64,000 nucleotides of DNA, taken from Herbiconiux sp. A18JL235 (GTDB lineage Bacteria; Actinomycetota; Actinomycetes; Actinomycetales; Microbacteriaceae). Where the stretch lies: positions 3,162,001 to 3,226,000 of the forward strand of contig NZ_CP162511.1 of the NCBI RefSeq assembly GCF_040939305.1. The letters are read 5' to 3'. Under the pieces are notes generated by a model that was given only the letters and a program-made list of their open reading frames with translations, had not been told where the DNA came from and searched no databases. Shown piece after piece: positions 50,421-59,695 of the stretch; position 1 is the first letter of the stretch; every line of letters begins with the position of its first letter. Made by a program: the position numbers and the translations under genes.

Positions 50421-51287
50421 ATGCCCGAACTCCCCGAGGTGCACGCGCTGGTCACCGACCTGGGCGGGCGGCTCGCGGGGCGCACGGTCGAGCGCTTCGT
50501 GCCGGTTTCGTTCGCCGCCCTGAAGACCTTCGACCCACCGGCGTCGGCGCTCGACGGTCAGCCCGTCGACGGCGTCGCCCGGCACGGCAAGTTCCTCGAC
50601 ATCGGGATCGGCGGGCTGCACCTCGTCATCCACCTGGCCCGCGCGGGCTGGATCCGCTGGCGAGACGGGCCCCCGCCGCCCCCGAAGGGCCGCCCGGGGT
50701 CGGGGCCGCTCGCGGCCCGGCTCCTTCTCGAGGGCGAGCACGACGGGTTCGACGTCACCGAAGCCGGCACGAAGAAGAGCCTCGCGCTCTACGTCGTGCG
50801 CGCGCCCTCCGAGGTGCCCGGCATCGCGCGACTCGGCCCCGACCCGCTCGACCCGGCCTTCGACCTGGAGGCCTTCGCGAGCATCCTGGCCGGTGCGGGT
50901 CGCGCGCAGATCAAGGGCGTGCTGCGCAACCAGGCGACGATCTCGGGCATCGGCAACGCCCATTCCGATGAGATCCTGCACGCGGCGCGCATGTCGCCGT
51001 TCAAGCCTGCGGCGATGAGCGCCGATGAGGTCGCGGCGCTGTTCGACGCGATGCAGACGACCCTGCGCGACGCCGTCGCCCGCGCCGACGGTCTCGCCGC
51101 CTCGGAGCTGAAGGGCGAGAAGAAAGCCAACCTGCAGGTGCACGGCCGCACGGGGCAGCCGTGCCCGGTCTGCGGCGACACCGTGCGGCAGGTCACCTAC
51201 TCCGACTCGAGCCTGCAGTACTGCCCCACCTGCCAGACCGGCGGCAAGCCGCTCGCCGACCGCGTACTCTCCCGCCTCCTCAAGTAG
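50421..51287 (+). CDS. Fpg/Nei-family DNA glycosylase
   Basis: A 288-residue base-excision repair enzyme. The N-terminus PELPEVHAL carries the catalytic proline and glutamate, and the conserved lysine is in VARHGKFLDI near residue 57. NQATISGIGNAHSDEILHAARMSP is the helix-two-turn-helix with the DNA-binding asparagine. The zinc finger is C-x2-C and C-x2-C in PCPVCGD and YCPTCQT. The second-domain pattern fits actinobacterial Nei-like proteins; whether it prefers oxidised purines or pyrimidines cannot be told. Confidence 0.95.
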   Translation: MPELPEVHALVTDLGGRLAGRTVERFVPVSFAALKTFDPPASALDGQPVDGVARHGKFLDIGIGGLHLVIHLARAGWIRWRDGPPPPPKGRPGSGPLAARLLLEGEHDGFDVTEAGTKKSLALYVVRAPSEVPGIARLGPDPLDPAFDLEAFASILAGAGRAQIKGVLRNQATISGIGNAHSDEILHAARMSPFKPAAMSADEVAALFDAMQTTLRDAVARADGLAASELKGEKKANLQVHGRTGQPCPVCGDTVRQVTYSDSSLQYCPTCQTGGKPLADRVLSRLLK

Positions 51288-51371
51288 CGGGAGTCGGTTC
51301 GACTTTCCGACGCACAAAGTCTGACAGAACGCGTCTTCCGACGGACTGTGTCCGTACGAAACGCGCCGACC

Positions 51372-52175
51372 CTACCGCAGCCGCTGCGCGTAGCGCGCCG
51401 GGGTCGCTCCGAAGCGGTCGGAGAAGGCCGCGATGAAGCCGCTCGGGGTGGCGTAACCGACCGCCGCAGCCACCTCGTGCACCGGCCGGCCGTCGGCCAG
51501 CAGGCCGGCCGCCGTGTGCAGCCGCGCCTGGATGCGCCAGCGCCGGAAGCTCTGCCCGGTCTCGGCGAGGAACGCGCGCCCGATGGTCTTGCCACTGACA
51601 CCCTCGCCGGCCGCCCACTCCTCGAGTTCCCGCGGATCGGCCGGGTCGTGGAGGATGCCCTCGGCGACGGCCCGCGCCCGCGGTTCGCTCGGCAGCGCGA
51701 CGACGTCGTGGCGCGTGGCCGCACCCTCCAGGAGGTCGGTGAGGAGGAGCCGGCACTGCCGGCGGCGCGACGGCGACGGCTGCCCGTCGACGAGGTGCTC
51801 CAGGAGCGAGGTCGCGAGCCGGTCGGCGGCCACGACGCGGGGCCTCGTCCACTCCTCGCCACGCGGCCTCAGCCCCGTCGCGGCGTACAGGCTGATCAGC
51901 AGACCGCGCCCAGGGAACGCCATCTCGTGAACCGCGCCCGCGGGGATCCACGCGAGGTGCTCCTCGCGCAGATGCCAGGTCTCGCCGCGCACGGTGAGCC
52001 CCATCGCGCCGGAGGCCATCCAGGCCAGCTGGTCCTCCTCGTGACGGTGGGCGTCGAACCTCGTTCCGATGTCGACGGCCGTGCGAGACGCCTCGAAAAC
52101 CTCGGGTGTCGGCTCGGCGACATCGACCGCCGATCGGAGCACCGTCAGACCGGGCTGATACGGGACATCGGACAC
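51372..52175 (-). CDS. AraC-family regulator with cupin sensor
   Basis: A 267-residue protein. Residues about 35-110 are a cupin-like sensor (FDAHRHEEDQLAWM then EHLAWIPAGAVHEM, a histidine pattern). Residues 170-265 contain two helix-turn-helix motifs: LEEWAAGEGVSGKTIGRAFLAETGQSFRRW and VHEVAAAVGYATPSGFIAAFSDRFGATPARY. It is divergent from the siderophore uptake operon, so it probably activates or adjusts that operon in response to a ligand. Confidence 0.93.
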   Translation of the reverse strand: MSDVPYQPGLTVLRSAVDVAEPTPEVFEASRTAVDIGTRFDAHRHEEDQLAWMASGAMGLTVRGETWHLREEHLAWIPAGAVHEMAFPGRGLLISLYAATGLRPRGEEWTRPRVVAADRLATSLLEHLVDGQPSPSRRRQCRLLLTDLLEGAATRHDVVALPSEPRARAVAEGILHDPADPRELEEWAAGEGVSGKTIGRAFLAETGQSFRRWRIQARLHTAAGLLADGRPVHEVAAAVGYATPSGFIAAFSDRFGATPARYAQRLR

Positions 52176-52229
52176 CGTCGCGTCCTTTCCGGAGTAGTGG
52201 CGTCCATCCGGAGCGATGGCGCCAGGCGA

Positions 52230-52248
52230 TTAGGTAAGGCTAACCTGA
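52230..52248. promoter_or_regulatory. DtxR/IdeR iron box
   Basis: TTAGGTAAGGCTAACCTGA agrees with the 19-bp DtxR/IdeR consensus (TTAGGTTAGGCTAACCTAA) at all but a few positions. It is 47 bp upstream of the siderophore-binding gene and between that and the AraC gene, so iron repression is expected. Confidence 0.92.
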
Positions 52249-52295
52249 CGGCGGCCTGCATCGCCACACCCGCTCCCGATCACCGGAGGACACCC

Positions 52296-53348
52296 ATGCG
52301 CACCCGCTCCCTCGGCCGCCTCGCTGCCGCCGCCACCGCCCTCGCCCTCAGTGGCGCGGCTCTCGCCGGATGCGCCACCGGCACCGGCTCCGACGCGGCG
52401 GTCGCCGAGAACCCGGCCTACACCACCGAGCCCACCGACTCCTTCCCCCTCACCGTCGAGCACCAGTTCGGCGAGACCGAGATCGCCGCCGAACCGCAGC
52501 GCGTCGTGGTGGTCGGCGTGACGGAGCAGGACATCCTGCTCGAGCTCGGCGTCGTGCCCGTGGCCACCACCGAATGGTACGGCGAGCAACCCTACGCCGT
52601 GTGGCCGTGGGCCCAAGACCTCTTGGGCGACGCCCAGCCCACCGTTCTCGACCAGACCGACGGGCTCGAGTACGAGAAGATCGCGTCGCTCGAGCCCGAC
52701 CTCATCGTGGGCACCAACGCCGGTCTCACCGAGGAGATGTACGACAAGCTCACCGCCATCGCGCCGACCGTGACGAGCGTCGCCGGGTCGGAGCTCTACT
52801 TCTCGTCGTGGCAGGACCAGACTCGGCAGATCGCGGCGGCGGTCGGCCGCTCGGCGGCGGGCGACGAGCTCATCGCCGGGGTCGAGGAGCAGTGGGCCGA
52901 GGCGAGGGCCGCGCATCCGGAGTTCGAGGGCCTCACGGCGAGCTTCTCGCAGGGAACCCCCTACGACGGCGTGCTCTACGTCTACCCCGACGGCCTCAAC
53001 ACCGACTTCCTCACCGAGCTCGGCTTCACCATGACCCAGGGGCTCGAGCAGTACGCGCTCGAGGAGGGCCAGCAGGCCGTGCTGTCGCCCGAGAACGTCG
53101 ACCTCATCGACGCCGACGTCATCGTGTTCGCCACCGAGACCGCCGACGGCCCGAAGGAGATGCTCGACTTCGGCACCGTGTCGACCCTCGACGCCGTGGT
53201 GAACCATCGCGCGGTGTTCACCGACGGCGAGCTGGCCGGTGCCATCTACTTCCTCACCCCGCTCAGCCAGAAGTACGTGATCGAGAAGCTCGTACCGCGC
53301 CTGGTCGACGCCGTCGCCGGCGAGGCGCCGCACAGCATCGAGGGCTGA
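52296..53348 (+). CDS. Iron-siderophore binding lipoprotein
   Basis: A 350-residue FecB/FhuD-like protein. The lipobox is LAGCATG. Then VTVEHQFGETEIAAEPQRVVVVGVTEQDILLELGVVP (here VEHQFGETEI) begins the mature fold. EYEKIASLEPDLIVGTNAGL and ENVDLIDADVIVFATE are the lobe-defining strands. It is first in an operon with two FecCD permeases and two exporter-like ABC proteins, controlled by the iron box. It should bind a ferric siderophore outside the cell; which one is unknown. Confidence 0.95.
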   Translation: MRTRSLGRLAAAATALALSGAALAGCATGTGSDAAVAENPAYTTEPTDSFPLTVEHQFGETEIAAEPQRVVVVGVTEQDILLELGVVPVATTEWYGEQPYAVWPWAQDLLGDAQPTVLDQTDGLEYEKIASLEPDLIVGTNAGLTEEMYDKLTAIAPTVTSVAGSELYFSSWQDQTRQIAAAVGRSAAGDELIAGVEEQWAEARAAHPEFEGLTASFSQGTPYDGVLYVYPDGLNTDFLTELGFTMTQGLEQYALEEGQQAVLSPENVDLIDADVIVFATETADGPKEMLDFGTVSTLDAVVNHRAVFTDGELAGAIYFLTPLSQKYVIEKLVPRLVDAVAGEAPHSIEG

Positions 53349-53355
53349 ACGAGCC

Positions 53356-54396
53356 GTGACCCCGACGCCCACGCTCCCGCAGACGGTTCGGCGCGGCCCG
53401 CAGGCCCGTCGGCGGGTGCTGGGCACCGTGATCGCCGCCGTGGCGCTGCCCGCCGCCTGCCTGCTCTCGGTGCTGGTGGGTTCACGGCCCCTCGGTGTCG
53501 AGGCCGTCGTGCACGCCCTGTTCACCCCCACGGGGTCGCCCACCGACACCATCGTCGCGGAGCTGCGTGTCTCCCGCACGGTGGTCGCCCTCCTGGTGGG
53601 AGCCGCCCTCGGTGTGGCGGGAACGCTCATCCAGGCACTCACGCGCAATCCGCTCGGCGACCCCGGCATCCTCGGCGTGAACGCCGGGGCCGCCTTCTCC
53701 GTGGCGATCGCCGTGGGCGCGTTCGGCATCGGCACCGCGACGGGTTACCTCTGGTTCGCCTTCGTCGGTGCGCTCGCCGTCACCGTGGTGGTGTACCTCA
53801 TCGGAGCGAGCGGGCGACGGGGCGTCGATCCGCTGCGCATGACCCTCGCCGGGGTGGCCGTGGGCGCCGTGCTGTCGGGGATCATCACGGCGGTCATGCT
53901 CATCGATCCGGTCTCGTTCGTGAAGCTGCGCGGGTGGGACGCCGGGTCGATCGTCGAGCGCGGCCCCGACGTCTACCTGCCCGTGCTCCCCTTCCTCGCG
54001 GTGGGCGTCGCGCTCGCCCTCGCCCTCGCGGCGCCCCTCAACGCGCTCGCCCTCGGCGACGACCTCGCGTCGACGCTCGGTGCCCGCGTGGCCCGCACGC
54101 GCATCCTCACCGTCGTCGCCATCACCCTGCTGGCCGGAGGGGCGACCGCGATGGCGGGCCCCATCCTGTTCGTGGGGCTGATGGTTCCCTACGTCGCCCG
54201 CTGGATCGCGGGGCCCGACCAGCGCTGGACCCTCGGGCTGTCGCTCGTCGTCGGCCCCACGGTGCTGCTGCTGTCGGATGTGCTCGGTCGCGTCGTGCTG
54301 GCACCCGGCGAGGTGCCGGTGGGTGTCGTCACCGCGTTCGTCGGCGCGCCCGTGCTCATCGCCGTGGTGCGCCGCAGCCGGATGCGGTCGCTGTGA
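53356..54396 (+). CDS. FecCD-type siderophore permease (first)
   Basis: A 346-residue permease with 9-10 spans and a GTG start. LRVSRTVVALLVGAALGVAGTLIQALTRNPLGDPGILGVNAGAAF is the family signature. GPILFVGLMVPYVARWIAGPDQRW near residue 265 contains the G-loop that meets the ATPase. The stop overlaps the next GTG (GTGA). Pairs with the second permease. Confidence 0.95.
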   Translation: MTPTPTLPQTVRRGPQARRRVLGTVIAAVALPAACLLSVLVGSRPLGVEAVVHALFTPTGSPTDTIVAELRVSRTVVALLVGAALGVAGTLIQALTRNPLGDPGILGVNAGAAFSVAIAVGAFGIGTATGYLWFAFVGALAVTVVVYLIGASGRRGVDPLRMTLAGVAVGAVLSGIITAVMLIDPVSFVKLRGWDAGSIVERGPDVYLPVLPFLAVGVALALALAAPLNALALGDDLASTLGARVARTRILTVVAITLLAGGATAMAGPILFVGLMVPYVARWIAGPDQRWTLGLSLVVGPTVLLLSDVLGRVVLAPGEVPVGVVTAFVGAPVLIAVVRRSRMRSL

Positions 54397-55475
54397 ACGC
54401 CCCGGCCCGCACCGGCGGGGCGCAGGGGCGCACCCCGCTCGACTTCGGTTCGCCGACGGTGGTGCTGCGGATCTTCCACTTCTCGACGCGCTTCGCGTGG
54501 CGGCCGGTCGCCGTGACGGCGGGCATCTGGGCGGCGGTGGTCGCGCTCGCGATCGTCGCGCTCGGTCTCGGCGACCTGCGACTCAGCCCTGCCGAGGTGG
54601 TGGCAGCGCTGCTCGGGAACGACTCGGGAATCGCGCAGACCGTCGTGTTCGAGTGGCGGCTGCCCCGAGTGCTCGGCGGCCTCGTCTTCGGCGCGGCGCT
54701 CGGGGTCGCGGGCGCCGTCTTCCAGTCACTCACCCGCAACCCGCTGGCGAGCCCCGACATCATCGGCTTCTCGGCGGGGTCGTACGCCGGCGCCGTGCTC
54801 GTCATCACTCTCGTGGGCGGCGGTTTCCTCGGCGTCGCCGCAGGCGCACTGGCCGGTGGCCTGCTGAGCGCCGTGGCGGTGTACCTGCTCGCCTACCAGC
54901 GCGGCATGCACGGTTTCCGGCTCATCGTCGTCGGCATCGGCATCTCGGCGATGCTGACGGCGTTCAGCACCTTCCTCATCCTGCGCGCGAAGCTCGAGGT
55001 CGCGATGCTCGCGGCGACCTGGGGTGCTGGGTCACTGGCCCCGGTGGGGTGGGCGCAGGCGGTTCCCGCGACCGTCGCCGTCGCACTGCTCCTCGTCGCG
55101 CTGGGCGGGCTGTCGCGACCCCTGCGGCAACTCGAGCTCGGCGACGACGCGGCCCGCGCCCTCGGCACCCGGGTGGAGCCGACGCGTCTGGCGCTGGTGT
55201 TCTGCGGGGTGGCGCTCACCGCGGTGGTGACCGCTGCATCCGGCCCCATCGACTTCGTCTCGCTCGCGGCACCCCAGATCGCCCGGCGCCTCACCCGCAC
55301 CGCGGGAGTCGGGCTCGCCGGAGCCGCCGCGACCGGCGCCCTGCTGCTCGTCGCCTCCGACGTCGTCGCCGCCCATCTTCTGCCGAAAGACCTGCCGGTG
55401 GGTCTCGTGACCGTCGTCGTGGGCGGCCTGTATCTGGTGTGGCTGCTCGTGCACGAGGCGCGGAGGCGCCTGTGA
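54393..55475 (+). CDS. FecCD-type siderophore permease (second)
   Basis: A 360-residue permease with about 10 spans after a 50-residue hydrophilic N-terminus. FEWRLPRVLGGLVFGAALGVAGAVFQSLTRNPLASPDIIGFSAGSYAG and GPIDFVSLAAPQIARRLTRTAG are the matching signature and ATPase-facing loop. It overlaps the genes on both sides (GTGA and GTGAG). The operon contains no FecE ATPase, so its energising subunit must come from elsewhere or from the exporter-type pair. Confidence 0.95.
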   Translation: MNAPARTGGAQGRTPLDFGSPTVVLRIFHFSTRFAWRPVAVTAGIWAAVVALAIVALGLGDLRLSPAEVVAALLGNDSGIAQTVVFEWRLPRVLGGLVFGAALGVAGAVFQSLTRNPLASPDIIGFSAGSYAGAVLVITLVGGGFLGVAAGALAGGLLSAVAVYLLAYQRGMHGFRLIVVGIGISAMLTAFSTFLILRAKLEVAMLAATWGAGSLAPVGWAQAVPATVAVALLLVALGGLSRPLRQLELGDDAARALGTRVEPTRLALVFCGVALTAVVTAASGPIDFVSLAAPQIARRLTRTAGVGLAGAAATGALLLVASDVVAAHLLPKDLPVGLVTVVVGGLYLVWLLVHEARRRL

Positions 55476-57316
55476 GCCGGAACGTCCCGGCCGCGCCCGA
55501 TACCCTTGTCGCCGTGCACCCTCCCGCGATGTGGATCCAGGCGCCCGAGCATCCGGTTCCCGTGCGACGGCTGCGCATCGACGACCGCACCACTCCCCGG
55601 CGTCTCACCCTGCGCGTCATCGCCGCGACGCCCCGGTACACCGTGCCGGCGTCTCTGCTCGTCGTGGCTCACATGATCGGCGAGGCGCTCGTGCCCGTGC
55701 TCATGGGTCTCGCCATCGACCGGGCCGTCGCCACCGGAGACGCGGCGCAGCTCGTTCTCTGGCTGGTGCTGCTCGCACTCGACTTCGCGATGCTCTCGTT
55801 CACCTACCGCTTCGGCTCGCGCATCGGGCTGCTCGGCGAACAGGCGGTGCAGCACCGGCTGCGGATGCTCGTGGCCGGCACCCTGCTGCACCCGGCCGGC
55901 GTGGAGGGTGAGGCGAAACGGCCGGGCGTCGCCCTCTCGCTCGCCACGAGCGATGTCGACCGCCTGGCCAGGGCCTCCCTCCTCGCGATCTACCCGGTGA
56001 GCGAGGTGGCGGCCGTGCTGTTCGGCGGGGTGGTGCTGCTCGGGATCTCCTGGCCCCTCGGCGTGGCCGTGCTGGTCGGAGCCCCGCTCGTGCTCTGGCT
56101 CACCGAGCTGTTCGGGCGGCCGCTCAACCGGCGGAGCGCCGAGGAGCAGGCCGCTGCCGCCGCCGCAGCCGGCCGCGCCGCCGACCTGCTCGACGGCTAC
56201 CGGGTGATCCGCGGCATCGGCGCCGAGGCCGAGGCGGCGGAACGCTACCGCAGGGCGAGCCGTCGTGCGCTCGACGGCACCCTGCGGGCGCGCCGTTCGG
56301 AGGGGATGTTCGTCGGCTCGATGGACCTCGTCACCGGCCTCTTTGTCACCGCTGTCGCGCTCGCCGCGGGCCTGTCGGCCTTCAGCGGCGACCTCAGCGT
56401 GGGCGGCTTCATCACGGTGGTGGGGCTCACCTCGTTCCTGCTCGAGCCGATGCAGAACGTGGCCTCCTACACCGGCACCCTCTGGGCTGCAGCCACGGCG
56501 AGCGCGGGCCGCCTGCTCGAGCTGCTGCGCTCGGGCGAGGCAGAAGCCGAGCGCGAGGGCCGGAGCGAAGACGAGAGCGACGATACCAGCGAGACGGATG
56601 CTCACCGCGCCGCAGCCGACGACGTGCCGTTGCGGGTGGACGGCCTCCGCGTGGGGTCGCTGGCCGGGTTGAGCTTCGAGGTGGGTGCGGGAGAGCTCGT
56701 CTGCGTCGCGCTCGAGGGCGCTGCCGCCGACGAGCTCGTCGAGGTGCTGGGCGCACGACGACCACCGGTGGCGGGCAGCATCAGGGTGGACGGGGACGTC
56801 GTGGCCGAGCCGGGCGCGGGTTGCCCCGATCGCGCCGGACTGCATCCCGCGATGCTCGTGGCTCCGCACGCGCCCGAGCTGTTCGCCGGCACGGTGCGCG
56901 AGAACGTCATGCTCGACGGCGTCTCACCCGCCGCGGCAGCCGCGGCGCTCACGGCAGCCGGCTGCGACGAGCTCGCCGAGACGCTGTCCGAGGGGCACGA
57001 CACCGTGGTGGGCGAACGAGGCGGGTCGCTCTCGGGCGGCCAGCGGCAGCGCATAGCGCTGGCGCGGGCGCTCGCCCGACGCTCTCCGGTGCTCGTGCTG
57101 CACGACCCCACCACGGCCGTCGACGCGGTGACCGAAGCCGGCATCGCGCGTCGTCTGCGCGAGCTGAGGGCGGGTTCGCGTACCGTCGTCGTCACCCGCT
57201 CCCCCGCCCTGCTCGCGGTCGCCGACCGCGTGGTCGCTCCCCGCGAGACTCCGGGGCAGGCCGCGCCGCGCACCGCACCCCGCGGCGGCGGGCCGAACGA
57301 CGGCGAACCCCGATGA
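55472..57316 (+). CDS. Exporter-type ABC half-transporter lacking Walker A
   Basis: A 614-residue fused membrane (six spans, residues about 60-320) and ATPase half. In the ATPase domain the Walker A position reads CVALEGAAADELVEVLG, with no P-loop lysine. The signature SLSGGQRQRIALARAL is perfect. Walker B reads LVLHDPTTAVD, with proline where the catalytic glutamate belongs. It is therefore the degenerate-site partner of the next gene. The start GTG overlaps the permease stop, showing that it belongs to the siderophore operon. Comparable pairs include mycobacterial IrtAB, which imports siderophores despite an exporter fold. Confidence 0.92.
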   Translation: MSRNVPAAPDTLVAVHPPAMWIQAPEHPVPVRRLRIDDRTTPRRLTLRVIAATPRYTVPASLLVVAHMIGEALVPVLMGLAIDRAVATGDAAQLVLWLVLLALDFAMLSFTYRFGSRIGLLGEQAVQHRLRMLVAGTLLHPAGVEGEAKRPGVALSLATSDVDRLARASLLAIYPVSEVAAVLFGGVVLLGISWPLGVAVLVGAPLVLWLTELFGRPLNRRSAEEQAAAAAAAGRAADLLDGYRVIRGIGAEAEAAERYRRASRRALDGTLRARRSEGMFVGSMDLVTGLFVTAVALAAGLSAFSGDLSVGGFITVVGLTSFLLEPMQNVASYTGTLWAAATASAGRLLELLRSGEAEAEREGRSEDESDDTSETDAHRAAADDVPLRVDGLRVGSLAGLSFEVGAGELVCVALEGAAADELVEVLGARRPPVAGSIRVDGDVVAEPGAGCPDRAGLHPAMLVAPHAPELFAGTVRENVMLDGVSPAAAAAALTAAGCDELAETLSEGHDTVVGERGGSLSGGQRQRIALARALARRSPVLVLHDPTTAVDAVTEAGIARRLRELRAGSRTVVVTRSPALLAVADRVVAPRETPGQAAPRTAPRGGGPNDGEPR

Positions 57317-59109
57317 CCGGCGCCACTCCTCCCGCCACCGACCGCCTGCCGGTCGCGCCTGCCCGTGTCGTGTGGCGCGAGGTGCGCCGCAGCCTCCGCG
57401 GCCGCATCCCCACTCTGATGCTGCTCGGCCTCGTGCTGCTCGGCGCCGCCGCCGCCGGGATCGTGTCGCCGATCGCCCTGGGTGCCGTCGTCGACGCCAT
57501 CGCTGCCGGCAGCAGCGACACCGGCCTGCTCTGGGGTCTCGGCGCCACGATGACGGGCGCGATCGTCGCCGCCGCGGTGCTCACCGGGTGCGGGATCGTT
57601 CTCGGCTCCCGCCTGTTCGAGACGGTGCTCGCCGATCTGCGCGAGCGGATGGTCGCGAGCGCCTTGGCGCTGCCCCAGCAGCGCGTGGAGCGTGGCGGCT
57701 CGGGCGACCTGGTGTCGCGCGCGGGTGACGACGTCACCGCGGTGGCGAACGCCATTCCCGAGGTGCTTCCGGCCCTCAGCGGGTCGCTGTTCACCATCGC
57801 GCTGACGGTGGCGGGCATGGCCGTCGTCGATCCCTGGTTCGCGCTGGTGCTGCTCGTCGTCGTGCCGGTTCACGTACTGGCCGTGCGCTGGTACCTGCGC
57901 ACGGCACCCCAGGTCTACGCGGCGGAACGCGCCGCCATGGCGGCCCGCGCCCAGCAGCTGCTCGACTCGTTGCACGGGCTCGACACGGTGCGGGCGTACC
58001 GGATGCACCGCCGCCACATCGACGGCATCTCGCGGTCGTCGTGGCAGGTGGTGCGCTGGGTGATGCGCACGGTCGCCGTGCAGAACGCGTTCTTCGCGCG
58101 CCTGAATCTCGCCGAGTTCCTCGGCATGGCGGGCCTGCTCGTGGCGGGCTTCGTGCTCGTCGGGGCCGGGCAGAGCACGGTCGGCGCGACGACCGCCGCG
58201 ATGCTGCTGTTCCTGCGCCTGTTCGCACCCATCAACTCGCTGCTGTTCGTTGTCGATCAGCTGCAGTCGGCGCTCGCGTCGCTCGGGCGCATCGTGGGTG
58301 TGATCGCCGAGGCGCGCGCCACGCGGGCCACGGATGCGGCGAGGGGCACCGCCGGGAGCTCCACGGATGCTGCGGTGGGCACCGCCGACACCCTCCGCTC
58401 GACGGCCCCCGACGCGCTGCGGCTGCGAGGCGTTCACCACTCCTATCGCGACGGCCATCCGGTGCTGCACGACGTGACACTCGACGTCGAGCCTGGCGAG
58501 ACGCTCGCCGTCGTGGGCGCGACCGGGGCAGGCAAGAGCACGATCGCGGGCCTCGCCGCAGGCACCCACGACGCGGCCCGGGGCGAGGTGACGCGACCGA
58601 CGGCGCCGCACCGCATCGCGCTGGTGACGCAGGAGGTGCACGTCTTCGACGGCTCCCTGCGCGACAACCTCACGCTCGCCGCTCCCGACGCGAGCGACGA
58701 GCAGCTCGTGCGGGCCCTCGAGCGGATCGGCGCCGCCGGCCTGATCGACGCCCTCCCCTCCGGTCTCGACACCCGGCTAGGTGCCGCGGCGACGACGGTG
58801 TCGTCTGCCGAGGCGCAGCAGATCGCGCTCGCCCGGGTCGAGCTCGCCGCGCCCGCCCTCGTCGTGCTCGACGAGGCGACGGCCGAGGCGGGTTCGCTCG
58901 ACGCGCACCGCCTCGATGCCGCCGCCGCTGCCGTCGTTGCCGGCCGCACCGCCCTCGTCGTCGCCCACCGGCTCTCGCAGGCGGCGGCCGCCGACCGCAT
59001 CGCCGTGCTCCGCGACGGCAGGGTCGTCGAGCTCGGCACCCACACCGAGCTCGTCGCCGCCGGCGGGGAGTACTCCCGGTTGTGGACGGCGTGGAGCGCG
59101 GGGCGCTGA
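57313..59109 (+). CDS. Exporter-type ABC half-transporter with degenerate signature motif
   Basis: A 598-residue protein with six spans then an ATPase. Walker A is intact (GATGAGKST), Walker B with catalytic glutamate is intact (ALVVLDEATAEAG) and the H-loop is VVAHRLSQ, but the signature reads TVSSAEAQQIALARVEL instead of LSGGQ. It begins inside the stop codon of the preceding half-transporter. Joined with that partner, its Walker motifs would face the partner's intact LSGGQ, giving exactly one working ATP site per heterodimer. Confidence 0.93.
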   Translation: MTGATPPATDRLPVAPARVVWREVRRSLRGRIPTLMLLGLVLLGAAAAGIVSPIALGAVVDAIAAGSSDTGLLWGLGATMTGAIVAAAVLTGCGIVLGSRLFETVLADLRERMVASALALPQQRVERGGSGDLVSRAGDDVTAVANAIPEVLPALSGSLFTIALTVAGMAVVDPWFALVLLVVVPVHVLAVRWYLRTAPQVYAAERAAMAARAQQLLDSLHGLDTVRAYRMHRRHIDGISRSSWQVVRWVMRTVAVQNAFFARLNLAEFLGMAGLLVAGFVLVGAGQSTVGATTAAMLLFLRLFAPINSLLFVVDQLQSALASLGRIVGVIAEARATRATDAARGTAGSSTDAAVGTADTLRSTAPDALRLRGVHHSYRDGHPVLHDVTLDVEPGETLAVVGATGAGKSTIAGLAAGTHDAARGEVTRPTAPHRIALVTQEVHVFDGSLRDNLTLAAPDASDEQLVRALERIGAAGLIDALPSGLDTRLGAAATTVSSAEAQQIALARVELAAPALVVLDEATAEAGSLDAHRLDAAAAAVVAGRTALVVAHRLSQAAAADRIAVLRDGRVVELGTHTELVAAGGEYSRLWTAWSAGR

Positions 59110-59316
59110 GGCACCCCCTCGCCAGAGCCCGAGCACGGAGCGGGCCCCCGGTCGGCCGAGTAGATCATGGTCTTCGTCGCTCATGCTTCCCCACCTCGAC
59201 TGATAGTCGATAAATGGTCACTTAAATATCTCTCATCCGCAAGAGCGACGGATGTCGAGTCATGCCACAGTGAAGAGCGATGCGGCAGCCGGCCGCCCTG
59301 ATCGAAGGAGTCCTCG

Positions 59317-59595
59317 ATGTCCAAGCCCGAGCTCACCACTCCCGCCGCCGGGGTCGACTACCCCGGAAAGACCCTCGGAATCGTCGGTCTGATCCTCGCC
59401 ATCGTGGCCAACCTCATCGGCCTGATCGTGAGCGCGATCGCCTACAACCAGTCGAAGAACGCCGGGTACAAGAACACCCCCGCCTTCGTCGGCATCATCG
59501 TGGGCGCGATCCTGCTCGCGCTCGGCATCATCTTCGCCATCATCGGCGTCGTCGCCGGCATCGCCGCCGTCGACATGTCGACGACGTCGTACTGA
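59317..59595 (+). CDS. DUF4190-like small membrane protein
   Basis: A 92-residue protein with two spans (TLGIVGLILAIVANLIGLIVSAIAY; AFVGIIVGAILLALGIIFAIIGVVAGIAA) separated by NQSKNAGYKNTP, the DUF4190 layout. AAGGAG lies before the ATG, and the preceding 120 bp include an AT-rich stretch near 59205-59232 suitable for a promoter. Function unknown. Confidence 0.8.
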   Translation: MSKPELTTPAAGVDYPGKTLGIVGLILAIVANLIGLIVSAIAYNQSKNAGYKNTPAFVGIIVGAILLALGIIFAIIGVVAGIAAVDMSTTSY

Positions 59596-59695
59596 TCCCA
59601 TCCGCGCACAGCGCGGAGAACAGCGCACCGGGTTCCCTCGCGGGCCCGGTGCGCTGTCGTGTACGGCCGGTGCGGCTCAGCCGGCGGCGAGCCGC

